Source of the DNA: Prorocentrum cordatum
Lineage: Eukaryota > Sar > Dinophyceae > Prorocentrales > Prorocentraceae
Direction of reading: 5' to 3'
Length of the DNA: 64,000 nt
Assembly: GCA_963575745.1 (NCBI GenBank)
Contig: CAUYUJ010021057.1
Coordinates: 62,501 to 126,500, forward strand
The notes below the pieces were generated by a model. The model did no database searches. It worked only from the letters and a program-made list of their open reading frames with translations, and had not been told where the DNA came from. Within the stretch, counting starts at the first letter, position 1; every line of letters begins with the position of its first letter. Shown here one piece after another: positions 12,100-21,857 of this stretch. A program made the translations under genes and the position numbers.

Positions 12100-12402
12100 A
12101 GCCTGGCCCATGAGAGCTAACGTGACCAACGGCTCGGCGGCACCGGTGCGTCACGCGCGCGCTCGCGGTAGCAAATGATGCAACCCCGCCCGAAGACCCG
12201 AAGACCCGAAGACGACCTACCTCTGACCACCTCTGCGTCTTCGAGGGCGGCTCGGGACACCTCTCGGCAGGCCGAGGGCGGCTTCCGAGCCTCCTGCGAA
12301 GGCCTTCTCCTTCGCACTTGCCCCTGCCCCCCTCGCTCGCCGCCGAGCAGAGGGCTCGAGCAGATGGCCTCGCCGTTGGTGCCGTACCTCTGACTACAGT
12401 CA
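12100..12402. other. H2 segment; no clear gene
   Basis: Contains three tandem GAAGACCCG words near 12190 and ends with CGCCGTTGGTGCCGTACCTCTG, the H-type end motif. GCCTCCTGCGAAGGCC near 12290 is shared with the first intron of the kinase gene (about 47000). This suggests an intron-like repeat, but boundaries were not resolved. Confidence 0.35.
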
Positions 12403-12563
12403 GCCCGTATAATGAGGGGATGCGCGGTAAGGATGCAAGGGCCTTGGAGGGCCACGTTCGCGTTTTTCGAACGGGGTTGCCCAGCGAGTCGCTAAGGATG
12501 GGCCGAGGGGGCAAGAATGCAAGGGTACCCTTGGGAAGGTTGCCCATCCTTATTATGCTGGTT

Positions 12564-12735
12564 GACTGTACCTACCAGACCACCCCAACCAAACCCGAAG
12601 ACCCGAATCTCGGGTTGGGGGGGGCGGGTTCCATCCGCGTTTTTGTCCATGTTTTCCGCCGCCCCCCCCCCTACCACTGGGAATGGAGGGCATCTTGGGG
12701 CCTTCGGGATGGCTTGGAGTGGTGCGGTGGGTGGT
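12564..12735. mobile_element. Introner-like element, family A, copy 1
   Basis: About 170 bp with ends related by inversion: ACCTACCAGACCACCCC at the left and a GGTGGGTGGTG-type right end. It carries the family-A interior (TTCGGGTTGGGG, GTTTTTGT, CCCCCCCC, GGAATGGAGG). It is more diverged than other copies and no confident target duplication is seen. Confidence 0.75.
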
Positions 12736-12809
12736 GTACCTCTGGTCCGTTCGGCTTCGATCGGCTCCGACTCCGATTCGGCTCGCCTTCGGACTCGGAT
12801 CTGGATCTT

Positions 12810-13002
12810 GGAGGCCTGGAAATGGGCACCAACACCAACACAGGGGGTTGCCCCCACAGGTGGAAGATGATCCCAGACTTCGGTGTTGGTGGCAACATTC
12901 CGGCCACCTTGGAAGCCAAACCATTACCGCCATCACCGAGATCGGGATCCTCTTCCCCCGGTGGAGGCACACCGCCGATATTGGTGCTGGTGTCCAACCT
13001 CT
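12810..13002. mobile_element. Foldback element, family B, copy 1
   Basis: About 190 bp that is almost entirely self-complementary. The left arm GGCACCAACACCAACACAGG pairs with the right-arm GGTGCTGGTGTCC region, and the arms meet around GGTGGCAACATT. Family members have the same layout at 33319-33522. It abuts family C copy 1 directly, so insertions are clustered here. Confidence 0.8.
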
Positions 13003-13175
13003 ACACCCTGCGAAATGCTTAAGAAATCATGGGTTCAGAAATTCATAGTCTCAGTCAGAAACTGCATAAGACCCAGAACTTTTATATCAAAAGCTTGGGG
13101 TTTACATTGCAACGCCAAGACTACGCGAGACTCTGGCCGAAAACTCATGTTTTCTTAAGCATCGCCCAGGGTGTC
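13003..13175. mobile_element. Inverted-repeat element, family C, copy 1
   Basis: A 173-bp sister of 11649-11815. ACACCCTGCGAAATGCTTAA at the left is mirrored by TTAAGCATCGCCCAGGGTGT at the right. No clear target duplication, because the element touches family B copy 1. Confidence 0.8.
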
Positions 13176-13800
13176 GAGAGGGGCGAGAGGGGAGCGAAGC
13201 AGCTCGAGGGAGGAGGAGGAGGAGGAGGAGGAGGAGGAGGAGGAGGAGGAGGAGGAGGAACGAGGAAGGAGGAGAGGAGGACGGAGGAGGGAGGAAGGAG
13301 GAGGAGGAGGAGGGAGGAGGAGGAGGAGGAGAGGAGGAGGAGGAGGAGGAGAAGGCGAGGACGAGGACGAGGAGGAGGAGGGGGGAGAAGAGGGGAGGGA
13401 GGAGGAGGAGGAGGAGGAGGAGGAGGAGGAGGAGGAGGAGGAGGAGGAGGAGGAGGCCTGCGAGGACCTCGGCGTCCCCGCGGAGGCCCAGGCTCGGCCT
13501 GCCGAGTGCCGCCAAGGCCAGGCCTCCCCCCCCCCCCCGGCCTGCCGAGTGCCGCCGGGAGCCGGAGCGGGCCCTCGGCGGCGGGCCCCCGAGGGGGGGG
13601 TGGCAGCCGAGGGCGCGGGCGGTGCTGCGCGGGAGGGCCTGGGAGACTCCTCCTCCTCCTCCTCCTTCCTCCTCCTCCTCCTCCTCCTCCTCCTCCTCCT
13701 CCTCCTCTCCTCTCCTCCTCCTCCTCCTCCTCCTCCTCCTCCTCCTCCTCCTCCTCCTCCTCCTCCTCCTCCTCCTCCTCCTCCTCCTCCTCCTCCCCCA
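13176..13800. repeat. AGG tract facing CTC tract (giant imperfect palindrome)
   Basis: AGG/GGA repeats at 13205-13457 face CTC repeats at 13650-13797 across a 190-bp GC-rich spacer. The two tracts are complementary and could fold into a long hairpin. The short leader GGGGAGCGAAGCAGCTCGAG at 13189 also precedes the AGG tract at 33575. Confidence 0.9.
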
Positions 13801-13955
13801 AGCGGACAAGCGGACAGGCGGCCTGCAGTCAAGGTGCCGCGGGGGCACTGCAGGGTGGCGCGGGGGCGCCGCTATTGGTGAGACAATGCGACAGCAACAA
13901 GATTCGTTACATCACATGGTCTGGAAGGAGGACAAAGAGGGGGAGGAGGACGTGG

Positions 13956-14130
13956 CTACCTACCAGACCACCCCAACCCAGCCCGAAGGCCCGAATCTGA
14001 GCCGAACTTCGGGTTGGGGGGGTATGGATTCCATGTGCTTTTGCGGTGTTCCCCGACCCCCCCCCCCCACTGGCAATCGAGGACGAATGGGGGCCTTCGG
14101 GTTGGGTTGGGGTGGTTTGGTGGGTGGTGA
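13956..14130. mobile_element. Introner-like element, family A, copy 2
   Basis: Full-length family-A unit of about 175 bp from CTACCTACCAGACC to GGTGGGTGGTGA, with the inverted CCAACCC/GGGTTGG arms and the C8-10 run. The left terminus lacks the CTGA seen in other copies and no target duplication is visible. Confidence 0.8.
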
Positions 14131-14195
14131 GGGCCTGGGAGGCCTCGGGCCTGCTCAGAGACGGGCCAAGCCTTGCGGTGACCCTCAGAACGTGT

Positions 14196-14391
14196 TTCGG
14201 GTCGGGCGAAAGGGGGGGACAGCAAAGGGGGGGGGTGAGAATCAGCTCACGTAGCTGATTTCCCTGGCGCCTCCTGGCGCCGGAGGCGGCCATGTATCGA
14301 GGAATGGGCCCCTCGGTGAGGCCGAAACCAGCTGCATGCAGCAAATTTCGCAACCCCCCCTTTCCCAATCCCCCCCTTTCGCCCGGCCCGA
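14196..14391. mobile_element. Inverted-repeat element, family D, copy 1
   Basis: About 196 bp. Ends GGGCGAAAGGGGGGG and CCCCCCCTTTCGCCC are inverted repeats. The interior contains CTCACGTAGCTGAT, GTATCGAGGAATGGGCCCCT and CCGAAACCAGCTGCATGCAG, shared with copy 2 at 19281-19478. The word GTGT flanks both sides and may be a target duplication. Confidence 0.8.
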
Positions 14392-14394
14392 GTG

Positions 14395-14610
14395 TCAGCG
14401 CCAACGCGACTGCCCACCGAGGCCCTTCCCTACGACGAGGGCGGTGTGATGATCGGCCGGCTGGGCTTTGAGCGGGGGAAGCACACAGTGGGCTAACGCA
14501 CGTCCTGAGGTGAGGATCATCGAGCCTTCCCCGAAGACACGGAAAGCTTCGAAAGTCGCAGGGGGGCCGGCCAGGGACATGGTCTCGCAGTTGGCGGTGA
14601 ACCTCTGTGT
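14395..14610. other. H3 segment, related to 16078-16240
   Basis: CCACCGAGGCCCTTC, then GGCGGTG, then CACGTCCTGAGG occur here and again near 16090-16165. The CCTTCCCCGAAGACAC word near 14525 also occurs inside kinase intron 1. The segment ends in the H motif. Probably another intron-like repeat, with boundaries unresolved. Confidence 0.35.
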
Positions 14611-14639
14611 CCCCTACAGACACCACCACTCTTAGTTCG

Positions 14640-15180
14640 ATGGGGCATACCCAATCCGACCATACCCAGAACGACCATACCCGAAACGACCACTTTAAAC
14701 TTGCTCAGGCACGCTCAAAAGCATGATCACGTAAGATACCAGCGCTCACTTCTTACGCACACCCAGCGACCCCACATGCCCGCGACAGCGCCAGCCAGGG
14801 AGGTGGTCTCGCAGTTGGTGGTGTACCTCTGGGCCACCTTTGATGCGTTATTAAGGCTCTGGGAGGCTAGACCCCGAAATCACGACGGGGAGCTTTTCGT
14901 TTTTTTCGGCCTCTATGGGCACTCACCTGGCCTCAGGACCTAAAACAGTCCACAGGAGGGGGACTAGACTTCTTGGAGTCCACGTCATGAAAAAATGCGA
15001 CGATAGGGATCTGTGGGGTCAAGCTCGGCCTGCGTACGTCAGGCGGGCATGTGGGGTCGCTGGGCGTGCGTAAGAGGTGCACAAGGGCATCCTGTCTACT
15101 CATGGTCTTGAGCATGTCTAGACGAGTTTAGAATGGTCATTTCGGATATGGACGCGTTGGGTATGATCGTCTTGTGCAAG
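14640..15180. repeat. Inverted repeat with ~135-bp arms
   Basis: The left arm, about 14655-14785, ends CCCAGCGACCCCACATGCCC. It is matched in inverted orientation by 15045-15175 (GGGCATGTGGGGTCGCTGGG at its start). Further matches include CTTACGCAC and TACCC/GGGTA words. The arms are diverged by substitutions. The spacer holds the H4 motif (14786-14832) and no recognised gene. Confidence 0.75.
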
Positions 15181-15600
15181 CCTACACGAGTCTAAAACGG
15201 TGGTTATCGAAGTGCACCTCTAGGGTCGGCGCGTCCCAAAACAGTGCGGCGGCAAACCGTGCGGCGACCTCGAAATCCCCGAACACGCCACCGCACGGTC
15301 CGTAGCCGAACGGCCCTGAGACCTCGGAGGCCCCAGTCGCCCGAGGCGTCCTCGGACGGCCCGAGTCCCAAACCATCGGCTCACGCCTCGCTATTTGTTG
15401 TTCGGGGGAGGAGGCGTGTGGAGCGCGACCGTCCCTGCTCGAATCAACGATGCGGGAGCAGCAGCGCGAACGTGTGCCTCTCGATGGTCTTCAGAACACC
15501 TGTCGCCGGCGGCGACGAGGCGGAACGGCTGCACCGGCGACAGAGCTAAACGGGGGCACCGAGAAGCGAACTGCCCAGCATGCAGGAGAAGGCAGCGAGA
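15181..15600. other. No gene seen
   Basis: GC-rich sequence with CGGCG-type words. No domain or repeat family member recognised. Confidence 0.5.
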
Positions 15601-16075
15601 CGCTTGGGGCGGCCGCGGAGGAGGAAGAGGGGGAAAAGGAGGAGGAAAAGGAGGAGGAAAAGGAGGAGGAGGAGGAGGAGGAGGAGGAGGAGGGGAGGGG
15701 GAGGGGGGGAGCAGGAGAGAGGAGGAGCAGGAGGAGGAGGAGGAGGAGAGGGCACTCAGAGGCGGAAGACTTCCGACCTGAGCGCGCTGGCGCGGCCGGC
15801 CTCGTCCGCGGGGCCCGCGGCAGCTGCTGGGCCGCAGCGTCGGGGCCCGCACCCACCGGCGACGACCTTCTCCCTCCCCCCCCTCCCTCTTCCCCCTCCT
15901 CCTCCCTCCCTCCACCCTCCTCCCTCCTCCTCCTCCTCCACCCTCCTCCCCGCTCCTCCTCCTCCTCCTCCTCCTCCTCCTCCTCCTCCTCCTCCTCCTC
16001 CTCCTCCTCCTCCTCCTCCTCCTCCTCCTCCTCCTCCTCCTCCTCCTCCTCCTCCTCCTCCTCCTCCTCCCCAAC
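15601..16075. repeat. GGA tract facing CTC tract
   Basis: GGA repeats at 15615-15750 face CTC repeats at 15890-16070 across a 130-bp spacer, the same purine-then-pyrimidine layout as at 13.2-13.8 kb. Confidence 0.9.
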
Positions 16076-16500
16076 GTGCGCTTGTCCACCGAGGCCCTTC
16101 AGCACGACGCAGGCGGTGCAGTCTGCAGGGCTGGGCACACGCTGGGCTGACACGCGTCCTGAGGAGCATCGGGCCTCGAGACTGGCCCCTCGGGGAGGGG
16201 ACCTTGAGGGATCGTCGGGCCTCGGCGAGAAAGACTGGAACAAGAACAAGAACAAGAAGAGAGACGAAGAGGACGAAGAAGACGCAGAAGAAGAAGAAAA
16301 AGAAACGGCATCAACCTAAGCTACCAGAGCTCAGCGCGGCTCTCCTGGATCAGCGCCATCAGCGCTGGGCCCCCGTCCCTGGCGGACGGAGCGCACCGGG
16401 GGCGGCGCCTCCTGCGCCGCCAGGGAAGTCCAGCGCAGAGCAAGATCAGCGCCCCTCAAACGGGGACTCCACTAACGGGTACTTTGGCCAGTGACCCAGC
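16076..16500. repeat. Segment paralogous to 14.4 kb, then a possible family-E relic
   Basis: 16078-16240 repeats words of the 14395-14610 segment. 16245-16315 is GAA/GAG-rich. 16335-16480 contains GATCAGCGCC and GGCGGCGCCTCCTGCGCC arms that resemble the core of family E, but the ends were not resolved. Confidence 0.4.
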
Positions 16501-16666
16501 GAACCCAGCCCTTCCCGATGTGGGCAAAACTGCAATGCAAGAAAAAGGCCCTAAAGTGGCAACATTCGGCAAAAAATCAAAGTACCCGTTAGTAAGTACC
16601 CGTTACGGTGCCGTTGACAAGAAATTCCGCGCCGGACTCCGTAAGTTGCCCAGCAGGAGATCGACT

Positions 16667-17395
16667 GCAGAATCCCACCAGGCCTCTGGGTGTAAGTGGT
16701 AAAGAGAGGTTCCTCTTCCAACCCCCTTCTTCCCCATCGGGGAGGGGTTCGCTCCTCCCCCCCACCCCCTCCCCTGGACCTGGACGGGGGCGGTCGCGAG
16801 CGGTCAGAGCGTCCAAGGTGGCCCAAGACGGCTCCAAGAGTGCCTCTGAGAGCCCAAGATGACCTCCAAGATGGCTCAAGATAGCCCGAGAAGCCTCAAG
16901 ATGGTTTCCAAGATGCTCCAAGAGGATCCAAGAAAGTTCCAAGACGGCTCCAAGAGGGCTCCGAGACATCCAAGGAAGCCTCCAAGAGGCCAAAATCCTT
17001 CCAAAGCCTAAGGAAAACCAATGATTTGTGCCTTCTCGCCTTTTCGCTTCCGACCGCCATCCGAGAAGATGGCCTCCAAGATGGCCCAAGAGGGCCCCAA
17101 GAGGGGCCCAAGAGAGCCTCAAGACTGCCCAAGAGCACCCAAGAGCGCTCCAAGAGCGCCCCAAGAGCGCCCCAAGAGTCGACTTTTGGGACTCCCGAGG
17201 GGCAGCGCTAGTGAGGGAGCCCCCCTTCTTTGATCGATGTCCTCCAAGATGGCCCCAAGAGGCCCCCAAAACGCCCAAGAGCCCCCCAGGACTGCCACGA
17301 GACCCCCAAGACCTCCCAAGAGGCCTCCAAGAAGCGCCCAAGAGATATCCCAAGAGGCTCCGAGGGGCATCCAAGAGACCTCTGGCCCTTTTGCT
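16667..17395 (+). repeat. CAAGA-type degenerate repeat block, copy 2 of the ~800-bp module
   Basis: Diverged paralogue of 505-1340 with the same GC leader (CCCTCCCCTGGACCTGGACGG), the TCGCCTTTTCGCTTCCGA spacer near 17035 and TTTGATCGATGTCC near 17230, all in the same order. No gene. Confidence 0.85.
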
Positions 17396-17950
17396 TGCCC
17401 TCATCCTCCTGCTCCTCCTTCCTCCTCCTACTCCTTCTCTTCCTCCTCTTCCTCCTCCTCCTCCTAATCATCGTATTAATATTCCTTCTCCCCACTCCCT
17501 CATCCATCCATCCAGCCTCCACCTTCCCCTCCTCCCTCCTTCGCACGGTTCGGCCGTCCCCCTCTTTGCTCCCGAACTTCCCTGATCACCTCAACTCGCC
17601 TGGACATTGTTTCTGGATGGGCTCGTGGGGATACCAGAAGCGTCTAGAATTGATGTACCCCATGACTGATGTTGTTTCGTAGATGCGACCAACAAAAAAA
17701 ACATCGCTGGGGAGGAACCGATTATGCTAGCGATCTCCTCTTCGCAACTTCTGCGTCTGTGCAGTCTGTTCGCCTTCGAGGGAGCGCAGGACGAGACGAG
17801 GGCTGGAGTCGTGCGCGCTCCGCTGTGAGGAGCCCGCCCGGGGGCAATGTTAGGAAAAGGGCGTGGCGTGGAGGCCGCAGCCTCCGCAGAGAGGGTGCGA
17901 ACCGAACCAACACCCGGCTGGCCGCTCGTCGGACGAAGACGTGGAAGGCG
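17396..17950. other. CTC tract then unassigned sequence
   Basis: CTC triplets occupy 17405-17465. The rest is unassigned. TTTCTGGATGGGC near 17610 recurs near 60715, and a related word is near 2240. Confidence 0.5.
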
Positions 17951-18145
17951 AGCCGGGGCGGGAGCGGGAGGGGGGGAGGGGGGAGGAGGAGGAGGAGGAG
18001 GAGGAGGAGGAGGAGGAGGAGGAGGAGGAGGAGGAGGAGGGGAGGGAGGAGGAGAAGGAGGAGGAGGAGGAGGAGGAGGGGGAGGAGGAGGAGGATGGGG
18101 AGGAGGATGGGGAGGAGGAGGAGGAGGAGGAGGAGGAGGAGGAGG
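17951..18145. repeat. GGA tract
   Basis: Nearly uninterrupted GGA/GAG repeats. The sequence right after it (CTCAACGATGTTGGAATAAAC) is shared with the sequence after the GGA tract at 23960-24020. Confidence 0.95.
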
Positions 18146-18885
18146 GCCAGTGCAAACCCAAGTCTCCTCAACGATGTTGGAATAAACCCCCCCTTCAAGC
18201 TCCCTCTTCATAGGCCCCTACCACCGCGACTCAATGTATACGAAACACCATTCGTGATACGCTAACCAGGAGAATCCTTGCGATGGCCCCAAAAGGAGTC
18301 GCTTCCGCAAACGCACGGCCATTGTTTGGAGACGCTAGTGGACGCACAAGTAGTTTATGTGAATGGCTGATAGTTTGACGTGTGCACATGTGTTCAACAC
18401 AGTATCTGGCCGCTTGCCAGAACATGGCGAGTCAGGCATCTGGCGATTCTAACCAAGGCCAAAGAAACCAAAGCGCGCCCATCCCTGCGCGCAACGGGGC
18501 AAAGAATCACCATCATCATCGTAACCTCCGGAACCACCCGCCGAAAAATCATCCACCAATCTTCTGCTCATAATCGAGACGTGTAATTTGAAGGGTCATG
18601 CTGAAAGAACAAATGTTGGAAGCCGTGCGCGCGCTCGTGCAAGCGCAAATTGTAGATCACGTTCGCGCGGGTTGTTCTGGGGGCGTCTAAAATGACCTGG
18701 CGCAGGTTGTGGATCACCTGCGTTGTGGATCCACATTCTGCGCGCCCCCATGGGCTCCCCCCGGCCAGCACGGAAAATACACGATGCAAAAAGCGAACTC
18801 TTTGCCGCTGCGCAAACTCAAAACATACACACGCTGTTTTCAGGGACGCGTTTGTGCGATTGGTTTTGGCTCAAAGCACTGGTCG
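18146..18885. repeat. Diverged paralogue of 24020-24330
   Basis: Shared landmarks with the 24-kb region are AACGATGTTGGAATAAACCC, the AACACCATTC words and GATACGCTAACCA. The remainder (18300-18850) is unassigned, with no gene recognised. Confidence 0.6.
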
Positions 18886-19265
18886 ATGTGCGCGGCGCTG
18901 AAGCCAGAACCACATTTTGAAAAAAGTGCTGTAAAGGTTCACAACGATGTGAAGGTCGCTAAAGCAAGAACTACATTTTGAAAACCACCCGACCACAATC
19001 CGTGAAAGTCTTGCATCTGTTTGAAAAGAATGTGCGGGGCGCTAAGGCGAAAGTCACATTAAAAAAACCATCCGCCATCAATCCACGAAACTCTTGCACA
19101 TGTTTGGAACCATTGCGCGCGGCGCCCAGGCGAAAGCCAGATTTTGAAAACCACACTCCCTCAATATGTGGAACTCTTGCAAGTGTTTAAGACGAATGCG
19201 CGCGGCGCTCACGCGAGAACCACATTTTGAAAACCAACCGCCCTCAATCCGTGTTGCCAACTTGT
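18886..19265 (+). repeat. 83-bp satellite array, copy 1
   Basis: Four to five diverged units of about 83 bp carry GCGGCGCTAAGGCGA, ACCACATTTTGAAAACCA and the AATCCGTGAAACTCTTGCA type. The larger array of the same unit is at 24330-24860, and inverted units are at 25215-25400. Confidence 0.85.
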
Positions 19266-19280
19266 AAGCTTCAGGATCAT

Positions 19281-19478
19281 TCGGGTCGGGCGACAGGAGG
19301 GGATGGCAAAGGGGGGGGGGTGAGAATCAGCTCACGTAGCTGATTTTCCCGGCGCCTCCCGGCGCCGGAGGCGCCCGTGTATCGAGGAATGGGCCCCTCG
19401 CTGGGGCCGAAACCAGCTGCATGCAGAAAAAAATTCGCACCCCCCCCCTTTCCCAATCCCCCCCTTTCGTCCGGCCCA
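19281..19478. mobile_element. Inverted-repeat element, family D, copy 2, with target duplication
   Basis: A 198-bp sister of 14196-14391. GATCAT flanks both sides (19275-19280 and 19479-19484). The related sequence at 24868-24895 lacks the element: the same flanking words read straight through there (AAGCATCAGGGCCATACATGG). This is therefore an insertion with a paralogous unoccupied site in the same window. Confidence 0.85.
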
Positions 19479-19484
19479 GATCAT

Positions 19485-19825
19485 ACATGGCACGGAGGTC
19501 TCACGCAAAACGCCCCGCCCGCCCTTCCGACCAGCCTCGGCCGGGGCTCGACAAAGAGGGAGCTTCTCACAACAAAAGGAATGGGGGGCGTCTCCACGAT
19601 GCGCGGGCGGCGCTGTCTCCGGGCTGTGTCCTCCACCGCTTGGAACCCTCTGGGCAAGCGCGCGGGCTCTCTCACTCGTTGTCTCTCTCTCTCTCTCTCT
19701 CTCCCTCTCTTCTTGTTCATTGGCTGCCGCCATCAACGTGACCGCGAGGACGCTGCGGAACTCGCCACCGAGCAAGAAGAGCAGGAGCAGCAGGAGGATA
19801 AAACAGGGCTAGGATCGGGATAAAT
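19485..19825. other. Unassigned, shares its start with 24885-24950
   Basis: ACATGG, GCAAAACGCCC and CGACC(A/G)GCCTCGG are shared with 24885-24935. A (CT)n run lies at 19681-19703. No gene recognised. Confidence 0.5.
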
Positions 19826-19878
19826 CGCTCCAGAGCGTTCCGGAGCGCTCTCAGAGCGTTCCGGAACGCTCTGGAGCG
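19826..19878. repeat. Near-perfect 53-bp palindrome
   Basis: The arms CGCTCCAGAGCGTTCCGGA and TCCGGAACGCTCTGGAGCG are exact inverted repeats, with a short near-symmetric centre. Could be a foldback remnant or a cruciform-prone site. Confidence 0.85.
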
Positions 19879-20245
19879 GCCGCGGCGCCCAACACATCCT
19901 CAAAAAACCCGCCGATCCTCAGAGATTTCGAAAAATCCCGATCCGATTTTGCCCCGATCTTCGCGTCGGTTTAGAGGAGGCCGGTGAAGATCGAGAACTC
20001 ACCACGCGTCCGGCCCTCCGGGGGCCCCTCGGAGGCGTCCGCGGGCCTCCATAGGGGCACCCGGGGAGCCCCCCGCGCGGGCCTCTCCGGGAGCACCCCG
20101 CGGGGGGGCGGTCCCCGGGAGGCCTGCGGGGGAGGTACTTTGCCGAGGTGGCGTCACAGCAGCAAGTCGGCCCCTGACGTTCGTCCTGGGCTCGGTTTCG
20201 GGAGGTGATGAGTTTCGGGGTCCTTGCGTGGGGAAGAACATCTCA
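19879..20245. other. No gene seen
   Basis: GC-rich sequence with many GGGGGCCC-type words. Nothing recognised. Confidence 0.5.
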
Positions 20246-20316
20246 CTTCACTACTCTGGGGCCCCTGGGGTCTCAGTGGGCCCTGGGGCCCAAAATGAGT
20301 GAAGTGATAGTTTTCG
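20246..20316. repeat. Hairpin element
   Basis: ATCTCACTTCACTACTCTGG at the left pairs with the AATGAGTGAAGTGAT end at the right. The centre contains facing GGGGCCCC and GGGCCC words. It lies right next to a possible minus-strand exon, so it may be the end of another intron-like element. Confidence 0.6.
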
Positions 20317-20324
20317 GGCCGCGG

Positions 20325-20450
20325 GGGAGGGGAAGCGGGCGGCACTCGCTCGAGCTGTGCTCGATGATCTGCGCCTTGTAGTCGTGGTGCTCGCTGCAGG
20401 TCATCCGGGACAGCACCAGCTTGCCTCGGCAGCACTCGCAGAAACAAGAC
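20325..20450 (-). CDS. Possible exon, Cys-rich segment
   Basis: The minus strand reads CECCRGKLVLSRMTC followed by SEHHDYKAQIIEHSSSECR. This has mixed amino-acid composition, unlike the repeat translations around it, and its CxCC and later Cys/His residues could bind metal. Both ends run into non-coding repeats and no family is recognised. It is either a real exon or a fragment of a dead gene. Confidence 0.3.
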
Positions 20451-21060
20451 AACACAACACAAACAACAACAAAAAACGGCACATGCATACCTAACCTTTC
20501 GGAGCTCTGCGCGGATTCCTCGGCTCTGCGCTCACACCCCGGGCCACCAGAGGGGCTCCGGCGACGACCCGAGAACTCGGCGCGGACCCAGCGTCGGCTC
20601 CCCGGATGCCAGGATGCAGGCCTCCCAGGTGGGGTCCGAACACGCAGGATCGCGCCGCATCGCCAGCGCATCGACGATGCCTCGGCGATGCAGCGGCGAC
20701 GTCGGCGATGCTCTGGCGCCGTCGGCGTGGAGAAGATCGGGCCCGATGCGTCGCCGATGCGTCGGCGACGCATCGGGCCGCAGCGCCGGTGCCCCCGCGA
20801 TGCGGCGGCCTCCTCCGACGCCCTCTGCTCGGGCCCACCTGGGAAGCCTGGGTGCGAGGAGCGGGCAGGGCGAGGAGGCAGGGCCTCCTGAGAGGGCACG
20901 GGGGGCTTCGTGGAGGGGGCGTGCGCCCCTCAGCGAACAGGAAGCAGCCACAGCAAACAAAGCAAGAGACGTCCGCCCAGGGACCTTCTTAGTGGGTCGG
21001 GCGTGTCCCCGTACAGGCGGATCCCAGACGATGAATGAAGCATATTTAGAGCACTCAAGA
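20451..21060. other. No gene seen; short palindrome
   Basis: A GATGCGTCGGCGAC-rich stretch includes the palindrome at 20741-20779 (GCCCGATGCGTCG against CGACGCATCGGGC). No domain recognised. Confidence 0.5.
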
Positions 21061-21068
21061 GATATTCA

Positions 21069-21127
21069 GAAATAATCAAAACATCGTCCCCAGACTATGT
21101 GTTTTGACTATTGATGAATATCCCTCC
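21069..21127. repeat. Family J fragment, left flank of repeat block
   Basis: AATAATCAAAACATCGTCCC and CAGACTATGTGTTTTGACTA are repeated almost identically at 21772-21830, so a direct repeat of about 60 bp brackets the CAAGA block between them. Confidence 0.75.
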
Positions 21128-21720
21128 AGGAGCGCTCCATGAGCGCACCAACAGGGCTCCGAGACGTCCCCGAGAGCCCCAAGAAAGGCCAAGAGGCCCC
21201 CAAGAGGCCCCCTAGATGGTACACGAGGGGTCCGACATGCCACAAGATCGCCCAAGAGGGCCCCCCGAGGCAAAATTCATTGTTTTTCCTTAGGTTTTTG
21301 AGAGATTTTGGAGCTTCCACCTTTGCGGCTTCCCGACGCCCCAAGACGGCCCAAGAGGTCCCCAAGATCGCCCCAAGAGGGCCCAAGAGGCCCCCAAGAG
21401 GGCCCCAAGATGGCCCAAGAGGGCTCGAAGACGGCCCAAGAAGCCTCCAAGACGGTCCAAGAGGGCCCCAAGAACGCCCCCAAAGGGGCCCCAGAGAGGG
21501 AACACGAAACAACATTTCGAGCCCTCGGCCCTAAGAAGCCCCTACGAGGCCCCAAGAGGCCCCTAAGAGGCCCCAAGAGGCCCCCACGAGGCCCTCAGGA
21601 GGCCCCCAAGAGTCCCCCAAGCGGCCCCAGGAGGCCCCCCAAATGCCCCCCGAGCGCCCCAGGAGTCCCCCAAGCGGCCCCAGGAACCCCCAAAGCGCCG
21701 CATTGACACCAGGCCCTCGG
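21128..21720 (+). repeat. CAAGA-type degenerate repeat block
   Basis: Quasi-periodic CCCAAGAGGGCC and CCAAGACGG words, with a spacer near 21270-21325 containing TTCCCGACGCCCC. Long open frames are repeat-derived. Confidence 0.9.
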
Positions 21721-21771
21721 GCAAACGGCAGACATGAGACTGTATGGGCCGGCGGAATGAGCGAAGCGATT

Positions 21772-21853
21772 CAATAATCAAAACATCGTCCCCAGACTAT
21801 GTGTTTTGACTATTGCTGAATATCCCTCCTGCAGCGGGACAGGCCCGACACAA
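21772..21853. repeat. Family J fragment with full right end
   Basis: Extends the 21069 copy to the terminus: GAATATCCCTCCTGCAGCGG, then GGCCCGAC. This right end matches the right end of the complete family-J element at 45375-45518. Confidence 0.7.
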
Positions 21854-21857
21854 ACCT

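Noticed and set aside
18863-18877. Second spliced-leader-like match (TTTTGGCTCAA)
   Set aside because: Only the 3' eleven bases match and the 5' CCGTAGCC part is absent. A chance match is likely.
20491-20960. Arg/Ala-rich frames around GATGCGTCGGCG words
   Set aside because: Both strands are open because of the palindromic GC-rich words. No composition or motif favours a protein.
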